A DNA stretch of 64,000 nt, taken from positions 1-64,000 of the forward strand of contig CAKAKS010000175.1 in NCBI GenBank assembly GCA_916700875.1, given 5' to 3'. Positions 27,001 through 42,200 of this stretch are shown piece by piece (positions within the stretch are counted from its first letter, which is position 1; every line of letters begins with the position of its first letter). Origin of the DNA: Sebastes aleutianus. Lineage: Eukaryota; Chordata; Actinopteri; Perciformes; Sebastidae. The position numbers were made by a program, and so were the translations under genes. Under the pieces are notes generated by a model that ran no database searches, had not been told where the DNA came from, and saw only the letters and a list, made by a program, of their open reading frames with translations.

Positions 27001-30000
27001 GTGCTTTTCTCTGCAATGTTACTGCTTTCATTCACAACACAGCTGTGACAACATTTTCCCTGAAATGTTGAAAGATATGGAAGTGGGGAAACTGGCAGTA
27101 CAGATTTCCTTGAATACCGATCCCCGCTTCCAACATTTCAGGGATATGTGTGTGAAAGGGACTAAAGACAAGCAGCTAGTCTGTCCAAAGGTAACGAAAT
27201 CTGCCTACCAGCACCTCTAAAACGTATTTGTCTAATCTATTTCTTGGCTAGGAGCTGTTGCCAGGCAACCACCGCAGACTTAAGAAAGTTAAGCCCCCTA
27301 AAATGGACAATTTAGAGGTTCTGGTAGGGAGGTTTTATTACCTTTGGACAGAGCTATGCTAGCTGCTGGCTGTAGCTTCATATTTACCGTGCATACATGA
27401 GAGTGGTATCAATATTTTCATCTAACTCTCCATTAGAAAGCAAACATTATATTTCCCCAAATGTCACTATAAACCAATTTCTTTAAAACCTGATCCTAAC
27501 CATAAATTAGTTCAATGAAAAAGACAAGAAAAATGTCTTCACTAAGGGAACTATTTCTCGTCTGGGACCACATGAGTATAGAAAAACAAAGACGTATTCG
27601 CCTCTCTCACCTTCCTCCCACAGCAGTATCCCAGGCCCTGCATGACAGGATCGATCTCCGACTCAAACACCTCGGCCAGCTTGGAGCAGTACTTGTAGAC
27701 CCGGGACGTCTTGCGGTTATACAGCCAGGCGTTGTTGAACATCAGCCAGATATCCTCGACATACTGCCAAGGCTCTTGGTACTGTCCCGTGTCCAGCTTC
27801 CGTTTGATGGTCGACAGGTCCATGGGGTTTTTCACGATGTCAAAATAGTCCTGATTAAGGAGGGGCGCCGTTCGGATTCGAGTGACAGTTGAGAAGGGTC
27901 AGAGGAGAGAGCAGCGAAATGGTGGGAGGGTTTGGACATCCGAGGGACAAAGGTGAGAGAGATGTGGAAGAAGAGTATGATCATCATCATCAACGTTATG
28001 GTCATCGGGTGAAGGTGTGATGAAGGCGTTGCAGTCGACCAGGCGGGACCAGAGTAAGGAGAGAAGAGGGTGCAGGGGGACAATGTTGTTGAGCGCTGCA
28101 GAGAAGAAGGTTCGCGTGCAAACAGAGAGACATGACAACTTCTGCCCTCCAGCTCTCTGCCTTGCACCCTACAGTTAAAGTCAAGTCCCTATCTGTACTG
28201 CGAACAGGGACCAGGTGACCGCCACAAGTCTGTCCGATCCTCTGCCGCTCAGAATTTACAAAAACTAGCTAAAGATGAGATTCTATTTTACACATCCTAT
28301 TGCAACTGAAGCCTTTTGAAAAACATTATATGTCAATTTGTCTTAGAAAGTAACTCATTTTGCTAATATGGCCACACAGTGCTGCAGCTGGGGGGAATGG
28401 TTCTCTGCTGAAGTCTGAGAGCAAACAAAGCTTTCAGGCCCAGAAAGCAATCAGGGTGCAAAACCAAGAAGAACAGAGCAGTGGCAACTGGCAACAGCAA
28501 CAGGCAGACAGAGATTTACTGTTTATAGCAACATAGTGGTTGGCATTAACAACGCCAGCAGCAAAAGTGGCAATATGATGGCAGAGTTAAAGCCAACAGT
28601 GCTGAGGGGAAGCATACGTAAGAGGGACGGATGAGTCTCCAAGTTGTTTTTCTTTTCCCGTTGTCCGACCTCCGCTTCTTTCTCAAACTAAAAACACTGT
28701 TTGAGAACGGAGCAGAGAAGAGGGCGAGGAAAAGAAAGGCTTTTTGGAGATTCAACCAAAACAAATAAAAGGAGGTGCGACTTTCAAAGAGCAGGGTCCA
28801 TCTCCGTGTCACCATGGTAACAACAGTTAGGAAACAGACCCTCGGTCTCTGAATGGAACCGCTCGCACGAACAAACAAGTGATGCATATTACAATGTCGA
28901 CCTACAGCCAACTGTACATCACAACCATAGACTGTATATATATATAGATGGACGACACGTCTCCAATTCCTCGCATTGTACAAAAGTGAAGTCACAATAT
29001 CCCGGATAGGGGAGCTGTGCAGTAGTGATCGGGGGTGGAGCCGCGGTATTGAGGTCCCGTCCACACACCTGCCCAAGCCATTCAAGAGCCGAATACGACC
29101 GCAGCTTGCTAGCGTGAGCCACCTAGCTGCTACGTTAGCACCACGGTAGCTGTTTGGTTACAAAGACACAACAACTAACCATAGTATCTCTTTAACTACG
29201 TCTATGATCAAATCGACACATGTTCTATTACACAGACAGATGGTGACGGTTCTGGAAAGTTAAAGTTACATCCCCTCCCTCGTACGAGTCTCCAGCGTCG
29301 CGACTACTTCTCTCAGAGCAGCTGTCAATCACAGCTGTCAATCATGATGTCTCACCCCCTTTTATAGCATCAACTAACTAATTAAAACCAAACTTATCAG
29401 AAAAAGACTTGAACATACATCAGCGTGATAAGAACTACCTAAAATGACAAAAAACATCTTTGGGAAAAATGTATTTGACGTGTACTTTGACTTTTTAGTT
29501 TGGCCCATGTCCCATCCGCTAACATGGAGGGGGCGGGATTTATGACCTATACTGCAGCCAGCCACCAGGGGGCGATCCAGATGTTTTGGCTTCACTTTTG
29601 GGGAGCTGTCATGTCGTCCGTCTTTATATACAGTCTATGATCACAACAGTGCAGTGTTTAGAAATCCCAACGGTTTGCAACTTACATTTTCATTAAGTGG
29701 CCGAATGCTCATCTGAAAATGGTCTTATATATTTATACAACAGAGGAAATTTGCATCACTTGACTGTGGAGGTTCCTGTAGAGAGGTGAGCCAATAGCCT
29801 GTTGCTTGCTCATCAACGCTCGAAAAATGGCATTTAATATACTTCACATTGCATGAGGCAGTGGGAGGACGGACACTGTCACTCTGTTTCCAATACAATA
29901 ATGATTTTAACTGTATGCAAGTACATACAGAGTCTTGTATTGAATCAAGTACTCCTTTCCCCCTAATTTGGATGCAATGAGGATAAAAGGTATTGTCCCA

Positions 30001-33000
30001 CCTCTACACACTGCCCACCTGAACAACGACACACTACTACTGGTGAGGAACTGAACTAGAAAGCTAGCAATGGAATACTGGGATGAAAGCTACAAAAATC
30101 ATGATTCAAATTAAAACCTAAAAGTGAAAAGTCAAACAAATTAAAGTGATAAATGAAAGCAATTGGCTCATGAACTGTTGTTGGAGCTTAAAGCAAATTA
30201 TGTCCTTCCTTTGGACTTTGCACATTAAAATACATAATGATGACATGTCTACATTATTGTCTCCTTATTGTATTTGGAGTGCTGTGAGTGACAAACAGCT
30301 ACTCATTAATTAAGCATATTACTCTGATGGATACTTGGGTCATGTAATATTGGGGGGGTCTACAAATCAATTGAAATTACATAAAACCTAAATTTCAATG
30401 TCAATCTGTAGTACTAAGCCAAACTTTGAATGGTGTTCTATATCTGATTTGCATATATTTTTGCCCTTCACTACAGTTCCATCAAAGTAAAGGCACATGT
30501 TCATAAGAGTCATTGCTTTGATTTACAAATGACGAGAAGTTTCAAAAAAGAGAACACACACACACACACACACAAACACACACTTGTCACAAATCTCATT
30601 TTCTTAACTTCTGACATGCAATGGGAGAAAAAAACAACTAAAAGATTAAAGAAACTGGAAGCAAATTTATAAAATAAATTCAGAAAATATGACAACTATG
30701 ACAAAGGAGGAAAGAATATAAAAAGATGAAAAAGGAAAACAAACAAACAAAAAAGCTACGTTTTCAGAGGAGTTGAAGCAAAATGGCAGCCAGTGCAGTC
30801 CCTTACCAGGTTAGTTTTGTTACTAGTTCGAATACGTACGGGTATTCCCAGTAACTGGGGGTCCACCGGCTGACGGAAGGGAAGTGACTCGGGGTCCTGC
30901 CGGTACAGAGCTTCCAGGGTAGGCATCAGAGCCTGACGCAGCTCCTCCGGCTTAAAGACTGGAAAAGATGGAGCGGGAAAAACAAATGACGAACGATTAA
31001 GAGATGGATGGTAAAGGAAGAAGAGGCAGGGGAACACGTTACAAAGCAGCCTCTCCTCTCTGCTGCATTTAAAGATGGCTGGCAGCGAAACTCCACTGAC
31101 CGCATCCTATAGCGCATTTAACAACGGCCATAGCACACATCAGACGCATCACACAGAGATACTATAAGTATTAAGTAGTCGCTCTTCTGTGTGAAATAAG
31201 TGGGGCTGGAGGCTTAGTGATGTTGTGACTACACACAGGAATGGGGATCGAGACCCGGTTCCAAATTTCTCGAAACACGTAAAATCAATAAGGTCCAATG
31301 GGGCCCTGTGTATTCCTTTTCAAATAAATGTGTTTATTGAAGGCTAGACAAATTTCATTCTGTTGTTCAGAAATCAAAAGACTTCAACAGTCACAGGCTC
31401 ACAGTTAAGCAATAAAAGCAATACCAGTTCTGTTAAGAATGTTTTGTCGTCTCATCTTGGCACCAAATAATAGAAACACATCGATAGTGGTATTTATAAA
31501 GACTCGGATCGTTAAGCAGTCTCAAAAAATGGTATTAATATCAATAAAACTAGGGCTGACCCGAATGCTTCGAAGTTTCTACCATTGCCATGGTAATCAA
31601 CCTCCAAATCAGTATTTGAATGCTTTGTTTCTGGGTATGTAATAATAATGTATAAATCCCCAAATAGCCCATGAAATAAGGAATAATCCCACAACATTAT
31701 TCATAATTTATATTCAACATTAATTATTATTTGTTATTCTCAGACGGATATTGCTGTTTGTTCTGTGTAGAGGTGTGTGTGTGTACAGTAGCGCGGCAGC
31801 GAGACTGTCCCAAGCTTCGAATACCTTTGAATATTTCTCACCGAAGCTTTGAATCCCCAAAAATGGTATTCGGGACTGCTCTTAATAAAATCCCCACTAC
31901 ACACAGGGCTAGTGGGTGAGCTAATCATGAACTGGATATCTGAATGGGCTAGCACCAGTCTGTCACAAAACCGTCTCTCTATTTTTCTCTCTGTTGTTCC
32001 GTTTACTTCACCCTGGCATTTTGTTTCACAATTGTACACCATTTCATTCAATACATAGTCATTGAAGAGGGAAAATAAAGTTTAAATACAGTTTGCTAAC
32101 TGACCGTTTGCAAGCTTGGCTTGGTTGCTAACAGGACAATAAGTACACACGGTTTATTAAAAAGATGTATTTGTACCTTCAACTACGGTCTCATAACCGT
32201 CTGCAAACCTTATTCTTCTGTGGAGCAGTTTAAACTTCGACAGCGGAGGTTTCATAAAAGTTGATGGCGCAACATAGTTAATAAGCTACGATATTCCCTG
32301 AAATGTCAGGTCAAGGCAGCTTTCACGTGTCAAAGTTCAGCAAAATGTAACTCTACATGCAGCATTCATGTTTTTACTTCTTGCATTTTAATTAAAAACA
32401 GCACTTTTACTTGAGTACAATTGTTGGCTACTCTACCCAACCATTATTGTGCAGGTGATGGTAGCTGTTAAATCAACGACAGAGTGAAGTTCCAAACTTA
32501 CTTTTCTTCTTGCTCTGAGCGCTGGCTGGAGAGCCGCTGTTGGATGACCCCTCGTCTTCCTCTTTGGGCTCTTTCTTCACCTCCGGCTTCTTGTCTTCAC
32601 CTGTGGGTACCGACGATGACGCTGAGAATGAAGATGTATCCATGGGCTCGCCTTTACACCCATCTCCTGACGGTTTCTCTTTCTTTATCTGAGAGGAAGA
32701 TTCAAGTGTCAGTAAGAGGATTTCCTATCAATGTGATTCTTAGAAATCTGAAAATAAGACCCCAAAACCCGTTAGGCCTGAAATTTAGACATCATTTCAG
32801 ACATTTCAAAACCTTTCCAGGATTTTCAGACACCAGGATAAAAGTGTCAGTGAGTCGCCGTGGATAACTTTACCTCTGGTTTCTCTTCCGTCTTCACGTC
32901 ACGCTGACCCTTGCCCATCTTCCCCTTGCCCTCTCCTTCGGTGTCGGCCCCTTCGTCGTCCTCCTCCTGCTTCTTCACCTCCATTTTGACATCTTCCTGG

Positions 33001-34190
33001 CTGGGACCAGGGCCGTCCGGCTGGGTCAGCTGGGAGCTGGGATCGGCGCTGCTGCTGACCGAGCCTGGAGAGGACACCTGACCATCTGCTGTCAGAGAGG
33101 GCTTCGGAGATAGCTGCGGTAAAAAGAAAGAGATGGAGTGAGGTTTAGAAATTGCAAGTTAAAATCCAGATTCATTAGTTTATTCATTTTTTGTTGGGTT
33201 CACACACACTCACACACTCACCACTGTTTTGTAATCCAATTCAAAGATTTTTCGATCAATTAATTATTCCTCAAACTCATTTTATTTTTCAAAAGGAAGT
33301 GAAGTAATTTGAAGCCCATTTACTCATTTGTAAAGTCTAAATTTCCTGGCCTTTTCATTTTCTATGAAAAATGTGTTTTTCCATTTAATTTGTATGCATT
33401 TTAAGTATAAGTAAGAGGAAACTAGAGAACAACTAGACTTGCATGCAAGAATAACAGGGATCGGGGACTCGCAACCAAAGCAGGAAGTGTAGAGCATCCC
33501 CGAATAAAGGCCTTCATGAAACCGGGGGCATGACGAATAAACAACACGAAAATACGAAATACTTGCCTGTGAATATTAAATGTCTAGGGCTTTTATTGTG
33601 AAAGGCAAGAACAGAAGGAGTGGTTCTGGTCTGCGGTTCCTTTGTCAAAGTCGTGTTGCGGTTTAATAAATATAGGCGCAACTCAAGCCGTTCCGCACAA
33701 TGTGATTTATTTTAGGTGCAAAAGCTCAGAAAAATGACTTTATTCCGGAAGAAATTGTTTTTTTCGCCGCGTAATATTTGTGTTTTGTTTAAAAGTACTC
33801 ATGGCAAAAAACAGTTTGAAATAACATATTGACATGCAAATTAATTGCACGAAAATAACGCCACCGGTGTGTAACGCCTTTAGGCTTAAAGGTGGTTTAA
33901 GAACAAAAGAACGATAGCAGGGTGATTTACTCACCGGGGTCTGCGGCCGCTGCAATGGCACATGAGCATTCTGGGTAGGCACCGAAGAAGCTTGACCTGC
34001 TTGGGGCCCTGAGGAAGCTGCGCCCCCAAGCGCCTGCTGTGGAAGCTGATTGGCCTTCTCAGAGTTCGCCACCTGCGACGATGGCTGCTGCTGCTGGGAA
34101 GCTTGTTGTTGTTGTTGTTGTTGCTGTTGTTGTTGCTGTTGTTGTTGTTGCTGTTGTTGCTGCTGCTGTTGTTGTTGTTGTTGTTGTTGT

Positions 34191-34228
<38 letters not shown>

Positions 34229-36225
34229 TTGGTGCTGTGGAGGGGGCAGCTGGGGTGTGCTGGGAGTCTGTGGCTGTGGGGTCTGAGAACGAGGTAACGT
34301 GGGGGGCGTTTGATGCGGTTGAGGCGTTAAGCTGCGTGCCGGTGAGGGGGAGTTTGTTCGGATGGGCGGGCAGTGAGGGTAGGAGTTCGGCTGGTTGCGG
34401 GGCGAGGATGGAGGCAGGCTGGGTAGAGGCCCAGAACCACTGGCACCACCAGATCCCATGGAGCCTACCGGGGCTGCGGAGCCTGGAGCCGAAGAGGCAG
34501 ACTGTGCTGCAGGGCTGCTGACTGGGAGGGAAGGCGGCGTTGACATCTGGTTCTGCTACGGAGGATAAAACAGAGGTTAGAAATCTTTCTTATAGAAACT
34601 TTGGCTGGATCTCCAGAGTACGGGAGGGCAACATGGGTTTGGATAATTATAGCAAAAAGGTTTTACCAGGTACACAACTCTGGATCATCTGAGTCACAAC
34701 ACTTTATTTCAAATCAATCTCTTTGAAACCTATAATAAATTAAATAGGGAAGACTGCCAAAACGCACAAATAATCAGTCTTAAAACTTCTAGATAGAGCA
34801 AATAAAGAACTGTGATCATCTCTCAAAGCGGTCATGAATTATGTGCCGAAATCCTGAAGAAGGTTCAGTTAATTATACAATATTCATCACTATACATCAA
34901 TTCCAGCAAAGCTGCTCTGAGAGTTGATGCTTGTTTGTCTTCATTCATATTTATTCAGCAGGATTCCCACATCCAACTGAAGATAATATGTTTGAATTTC
35001 TCTACAATCCCAATCCCCTTTACGTTGCGAGGTATCACTCTGTCACTTAATCCTTACCGGTGGCACAGCAGTCTGTGCTCCTGGCTGGTTCATGCCACCA
35101 GGACCAGAGCCATGTCCAGGACTGGACCCGGGAAACTGGCCCGGAGGGAGATACTGGTTCTGTAACTGTGTGGCATTGGACTGACCCATCCTTGGTGCTC
35201 CCATACCCATCTGGAAATGAGACAAGGGGAGTGTGATGTTTTAGATAAATAAGGCATCATTTCAGCCAACAGTCATATAAAGAACAGGAAAGTACGGTCA
35301 AATTTACCGTTGCATGGCCTTTAAATGTTTTTTAATGCAAATGTGAACACTAAATGTGGTTCTTCTGGTTTTTCTCAACCGTCCTCCACACCGATCATAG
35401 CTGAGATTACTCACAGTGATTACATTAGGAGAACAATATCGTTTAAACCTTTAGGAGGCCTGAATGTCAATTTTGGAAAATCATCATCCATCATCTGCGA
35501 CTTTCAAGCATAAAGTTCAAAGGACCCCGTAGTAATCTGTGATAGAGATGGTGACAGTGATGCCAACCTGGTTCATTGGAGAATTAAGAGGAAGAGGAGA
35601 CCTCTGACCCATCGACTGCATCCCCATCTGACCAAACTGGTTCATTCCTAGAAGTGAAGGAGGACAGAAATCAGGCATGTTAACATGAGAGGTAAGGAGG
35701 TGTGTTCACACTAGGGCTGTCAGTTCTTATTTGAAAGTCAAACTACTGTTTGAACGTTGGAAAAAATGAAATATTCAATCCGTAGTGATCTATTGGCATT
35801 CAAAAATTCAGAGTATAAGCATTAACATGCTTTGTACTGCAGTAGGGGGGGTCAGTCTGACCCATCACATGTCCTGTTTCTTTATCAGTAATCTTACTAG
35901 GCTATTGTTCTCTTTGCTAACGCAAAATGGAAAAAACTAACGAGCCTGCTGAATGACTAATCATGACAATAAAACATCTGAGAAGTAAAGTTTGAAAGCA
36001 AATTTTTTATAATTTCCACCAATTAAGAGACGTACCTGATGGGTTTTGCATCCTGTTGACCATCTGATTGGGTCCAGCTGGTCGGACCATGGACGGATCG
36101 GCGTGAGGACCATCTGACAGGGTGATAAGAGTTACAGGAATCACAGATCTCGTCTTCAGGATCACTGAATACCAGTAAAACCACAGAGGACTAAAAGATG
36201 TTTAAAAGGGTGAGAAACGTACACA

Positions 36226-36263
<38 letters not shown>

Positions 36264-39200
36264 AGGCAGGTAAAAACAGTGTTTGCTTACTTGGGGATTG
36301 CCCAGGGGCCATGGGCGGCTGTCCCATGCCGGGAGGCTGTCCCATGCTGGGAGGCTGTCCCATGCCGGGAGGCTGTCCCATGCTGGGAGGCTGTCCCATG
36401 CTGGGAGGCACCTGCGGGAGGCCTGGCGAGGCTATGCCAGGTTGGCCGGGCATCATGCCCTGCTTCTGGAGTCGTGTCCTCCTCTTTTCCTCCAGCTCCT
36501 TTTGGATCTTATAGATCTTCTCTGCCAGCAGATGGTAGTACTCCGCCTAGAAGGGAGACAGGATGTTACAGGATACATCGCAACAGCGCAAAAATGCTTT
36601 TATTTCCTCAACCCGTAACTGGAAACTGATGGTCACACCACAATACTTAACACAATTCTTACCCTGCTGTTGGCTGACTCGTACATGTCCCCCTCTACTT
36701 TTCGAGCGTAAGCCACCAGATTCTCCATCCGCCGATCCTTCAGCGCCGCTGGATCAGGAGTGGGGAAGATGGCCTGCACACTACTCTCACACATGCACAA
36801 ACAAGAAGGACACACAGATACAATTAACTTGAGGAAGGAGGATGCCAAATAACATCCAGTGCTGAAAATGATCTGATATCTCTATGTCTATACTGTACAT
36901 ATCAGATCTATAGTGTATACACCATATTCATAACACACCTCTAGCTGTTAATTATGTTTCTTACTATTAGGACTTTACTGCTTTTTGCACTTCTGGTTAG
37001 AAACTAAACTGCATTTCGTTGTCTCAGTACCTGTACAATGGCAATAAAGTTGAATCTAATCTGATCTAATATTCAAATTAGTTTATTTCTTGAGATCCTG
37101 GCCATAGTTAGATTTATTGGGGGTCCTTGCAAGACACAGCAAACTCACAGCTTGTGGACAAGGTGGTTGCGGAGGTCCTGTGTGATGTCTTCATGCCAAG
37201 ACTTTCTCATGCCTGGAGCAGAAGGAGGAGTCGCCGTGGGCATGGAGCCCAGGTTCCCCACATCATTCATCAAACTGGTGAAAATGACAAGAAGGGAAGG
37301 AAGGAGACTTAAGCCAATACAGAACCAATTTTGACTTTCTTAAAGTCTGTTATATGACAGCAGCAGCCTGACTATTGCACAGCAAGCACTTTACCCACAG
37401 TGACTTATTTATTAATTATTACTTTAAGAATTCGTATTATTGTTGTTGCCTCTTCTTTATTCTTATTATATATCGATTTTAAGGGATGAAAGAGCCAGGG
37501 CACATGCATTTCATTGCATTTGAATGTGCAACTGTACTTTTTTAATGTATATGACAAAAACAGTCCTACCTCTGTGCATTCATGCTGTGCAAAAGGGCGT
37601 TTGGCAGTAGGCTGGACTGCTGGTTGGGGGATTGCACCCCCACTCCACCGTTCACTCCCATAGAGTTTCCACCTGGACAGAGTTAAAGAGTGTTATAGAC
37701 TTTGAAGGATATGATGACAACAATAACTTGTGCTAATAAGACACATCTTCAAATCCGAACATTTTCAAGCCAAAGAACAGTGATTCAATATCAGCTGGAG
37801 ATGTTCTTCCTTAGCATGACAGTGAACCTGTCCAGTGAAATACAAATCAAGTTTCTGTGACAAAGTCAGCGGCTGGAAGAGGTCAAGGAGGCCATTCACA
37901 TCCGATGCCATACAAACACCTGTTATCACATTACTTAAGTGTCCTGTGATGACAGCCCCGTTCACTGATAAAAGACATGAGATGCCATTTAAAGCTCCGA
38001 AACATCTGGCATGTCGACCTTTGATTTGAGATTATTTTGTCATGCATACTGTCAGTGAGGTCAAGAATGAACATCCATGCTCAGTGATAGTCCTAGTAGG
38101 TTACCATATAACACATGATATGCACAATGGTATTACAAACTAACCCATGGCGTTTAGAGTCCTCATCCCGGGCTGCCCCTGCAGGCCCTGGTTGGACATG
38201 TTGGCCTGTGGTGACTGCTGTGGCATCTGGTTGCCCTGGTAAGTGAGGCCGAGTGCGGCGTAGGCCCTCTCTATGGAGCTGGGGTCAATCTGGTTGGGAG
38301 GGTTCAGGTTTGGAGTGTTGGACTGTCCACCAGGCACCCCTGAACCTAAAGAGTTCACCAAACCCACTCCTGCACTGTTGACAAGAGCTGTCAAGAGAAC
38401 GAGGGAGGGGGAGAGAGGATTGATGGGAGAAAGAGGAGGTAACAGGATGAACATCTGTGGATTCAAGCTGACTATCGAGCACTTTTACTGTTTAGCTACA
38501 GGATTCTTAATCATTTCATGGTAGACAAAGTGTAATAACTCAATGATAAGAGCAACAGACACGCACGCACACACACACACACACACACGCACACACACAC
38601 ACACACACACGCACACACACACAGAGTGAGAAACACTCACACTGCTGATTCCTCTTGTCTCCAGCGTTTTTCAGTGGCAGGCATACAGGACAGTCATGTC
38701 GTGTGCAATTCTTCCAATGAGAGATGATCTGTCTGGATGAGGCACAGTGTGCCACTGGAGGGGAGAAGAGACAGAAATGGAGAGGCGTTTGAGAAAAGGG
38801 GAAGAGACATGAAGAAGAGAGAAGAGGGACAGAGAGTGAAATGAGAGATTGTGACAGAGTGAAGGAGGGAGATGAATAATGAGACAAGAAAAGGATGAGA
38901 GAAAAGGGGAAAGCAGTCAGAAGAGTCAAAAGGAAGAGAGAGGAGCCAGAGACTAAAGGAGTTATTGTATGAGTCATTCAGTACAATAAAACTACATCCA
39001 GATGAGAGAAGGAGGAAGGAAAAATTATAGTCGAACAGGCAGTTAAAGAGAGAATAACTCATTCTGATACAACGAAAAACTGGGAGGCAAACCAAGAGGG
39101 ATATAAACAACATATAAAAATGAAAAGAAAAAATGAATTGCAGATACATGACAACTTTAAACACTGCCTAGTGTTCATGATATAAACCACGCACCATAAA

Positions 39201-42200
39201 ACCAGCAATCAGCATAATTCAACAGACTCACCCTGGCAGGACTTGCCAGCCTGGCAATGAGTCATGTGGTTGAGCACGTTCTTCATGGTGCGGCAGTGAG
39301 GCAGGTTGCACTGCCGCACTTCCCCGTTGGCCTGCTCCCTCCGCTGGCACTTGTGTGCGTGGAGCAAGAGGACCAGCTGCTGTTGAATCAGCTTCCGTTT
39401 CTCGGGGTCCGCGGTGGGGGGCGCTGCGCCGGGACCCGCCCCGACGGCACTGAGCCCGACCTGGGCGCCTCCCACTGCTGCTGCACCGCTGACGGATACG
39501 CCACCAACTGCTCCGGGCTGCTGCTGCTGAGAGGCCTTGGGACAGAGAGGAGAGAGGAAGCATAGACGAGTGTTAACAAGACTGCAATGATCAGGTGTTA
39601 TACTACTTACATGACCGATCTGGTAACAGCTCGGCTGCTAACAAATCAATTCAACGATCAATCTTCCCTAGACTTTGCAGTATAACATCAGGGGGAAAAA
39701 ATGTCAATTACTGGTCCGGCGATGTGTAACCATATATAGTATATAGATATAGATGAGGTGTTAATTGTCAAAAGAACATGTGAAAACTTTTTATTAATGC
39801 AGCAAAGGCCATGTCTTTCATCTAATACCTTAAAAGAGTTGAGAGTTAAAAGTAGCTAAATGATTCAACTAATCAAACACTCTGTAAATAATGATGCAAA
39901 AAAAGTAACTTTCAGAAGTTTGCTTCAAGAAATTCTGTAATTAAAAACAGGAAAACCGTCTAAAGAATGAATGAGACCATTCTTTGTTGAAAAAATTAAG
40001 TTGACAGCGATCTGCTGACTACTGATCACTTCTATTGGCTGAATATGATCAGTGCCTAATTGATCAATATCTCCCTAATGTCCAACTTTCACACGAATTA
40101 CAGCTCGACCGATGTTAGATTTTTGCTGATGAGATATATAAAGTGTTTTACAAAATCAGATGACAATATCTCTCTCTGGTGGACAAACTATGTAACGTAG
40201 AAACCGATTCTTATTTACCTCAAACCTAGTTTGGCATTTCTGTCCTACAATTTCTTGTTACTTATCAGCCAACATATTCACCAACACCAATATATCTGCA
40301 ATTAGCAAATATCAGCCTGGCCAATTTATCAGTCTAGCTCTAATTTGAATCACTGGCATTTGAGATATTGCATGTGACAGAGTGAGGGACACACAAGAAA
40401 AACAAAAACTGAGGGATAACAGAGTTTGAATCGGCAAACAACCAAATGTGGCAATATTTTTAGAGACACTTTGTACGTTCACATACAGTTTAACGACTTA
40501 AACGGGGAAGTTAAAAACCTACTGTGACTCCCTGTAATCTGGCAGCGAAGTTCTGGGGCATTTGGTTAATCTTACTTCAAACGGATTCATTTCTCTGAGG
40601 TAGGTAAGATTATTGTAATGGTGATTTGAGCTCCTTCTTCACTAAAATCCCTACAAGACAACCATGTCGATGATTATTCTCCTATTCACCAGAGGACCCA
40701 ACCCGAGCTGCTTCCCCTTTGAGAAGAGTATGAGTTCATATAAAACATCTGGAAGATAATTTGCATAATTTAGCTACCAATTACTAATTTTTTTCACCGT
40801 CAATTTCAGATTTGTCTGTAAAAATTAAACTGGTTTGTAGCAACATACACTTGCATCATCCATACACTCCTTGATGGGGACAAGAAAATATGATGGAATA
40901 GTCCAACCTGGAAAAATACTGATGACCCAGGATCAATGATGAAACAAGGATGTGGGGGGGGAACCCCGATCCTTAGCCTCCTAAAACTCCTAAAGCGGGA
41001 CTTTCACAACGAACTACATGCAAAGCATTTCTGAATTCTTATCCTTAAGTGCAGGTGTTCCACGTCAGATTCACCAGAATTTCTTAACTACACAAATTTG
41101 TCATAAATCGCTTGTTTCAACTTGATACAGTAGGTCCACGCCCCAAAGCAACCTGTTCCATTCTGTTTGTGGACAAGTGTAATTCAGAAAAATGTTACGA
41201 AAGAGTAAAAAGTAAGTATTTCACACAAGTTTTTCAGTGATAGTGGTGGCATTAAGGGACCCAAAACAAATGACTACAGTTGTCAACGCTGTCATCACAG
41301 AGCCGTACCGTAACAGAAAAAAAGATGGATGGGTTTGACAGGAAGTTAAATACCAAAACACAAGCAGAATAGTCCACGACTTAGATGGGAGGAGGTCAAG
41401 GGGACGTGACAGTAACGGAGATGGACGATAGAATATTAAACAGTCGGTGATAAAGATAAGTCAGGTGCAACAGAGGATGTTCAGGATGTTCGGGCATTTG
41501 AAAGTAAGTCGCCAGACTTATCCTTTAACCAGGAACTGGCATCTCATTCAAATGGGACTTTAGTGGCAACTGAAAACTACAGGATGACTCTGACACAAAA
41601 TGCTTTTGAGACACAGTTCTGACCATTTGAGAGATTTTAGAATGCAAACTTAATCTACGGTAATATAAGTGGCTTCTAATGATGGCTACAGAGTTTATCC
41701 ACCTGTTAAGAACAAAAACAAACTAATCTTACCATCCCAGGCATGCCTTGACCCGGTGGTGCCTTCTTGTCCATGCCGAACTGAGCGGCCATATTGTTGG
41801 GCAGACCCGCCTTATTCTGGAGCTGTGGGCCCAGCCCTGCTCCAGACAGCCCCTGGCCAGACTGGCCGTACGGACCGCCATAGGGGCCCGCATTGGCCAT
41901 CATACTCATCTGGAGGGCAGGGTGAGGGGGAAGCAAAAAGGAAATGAGAAGATGAGAAGGGAAAGACATAGGATGAGAGACAGGGAAAAGGAGGAGTGAG
42001 AGAAATAAATAGTTTAGAGATCAACATTTCATGACCTATGAAAGCATGATTTAAGCAGCCAGTCGACTGATATTCAAACATTCAAGGAAGAAATAGGGGC
42101 GGTATTACAATGTATTCTTCTTAAATGAGTTTTAAAACTACAAAAACAACTGCATATGTATCAAACTGTATTGGACTTTTTTAAAACTGCTCCGACGGTG

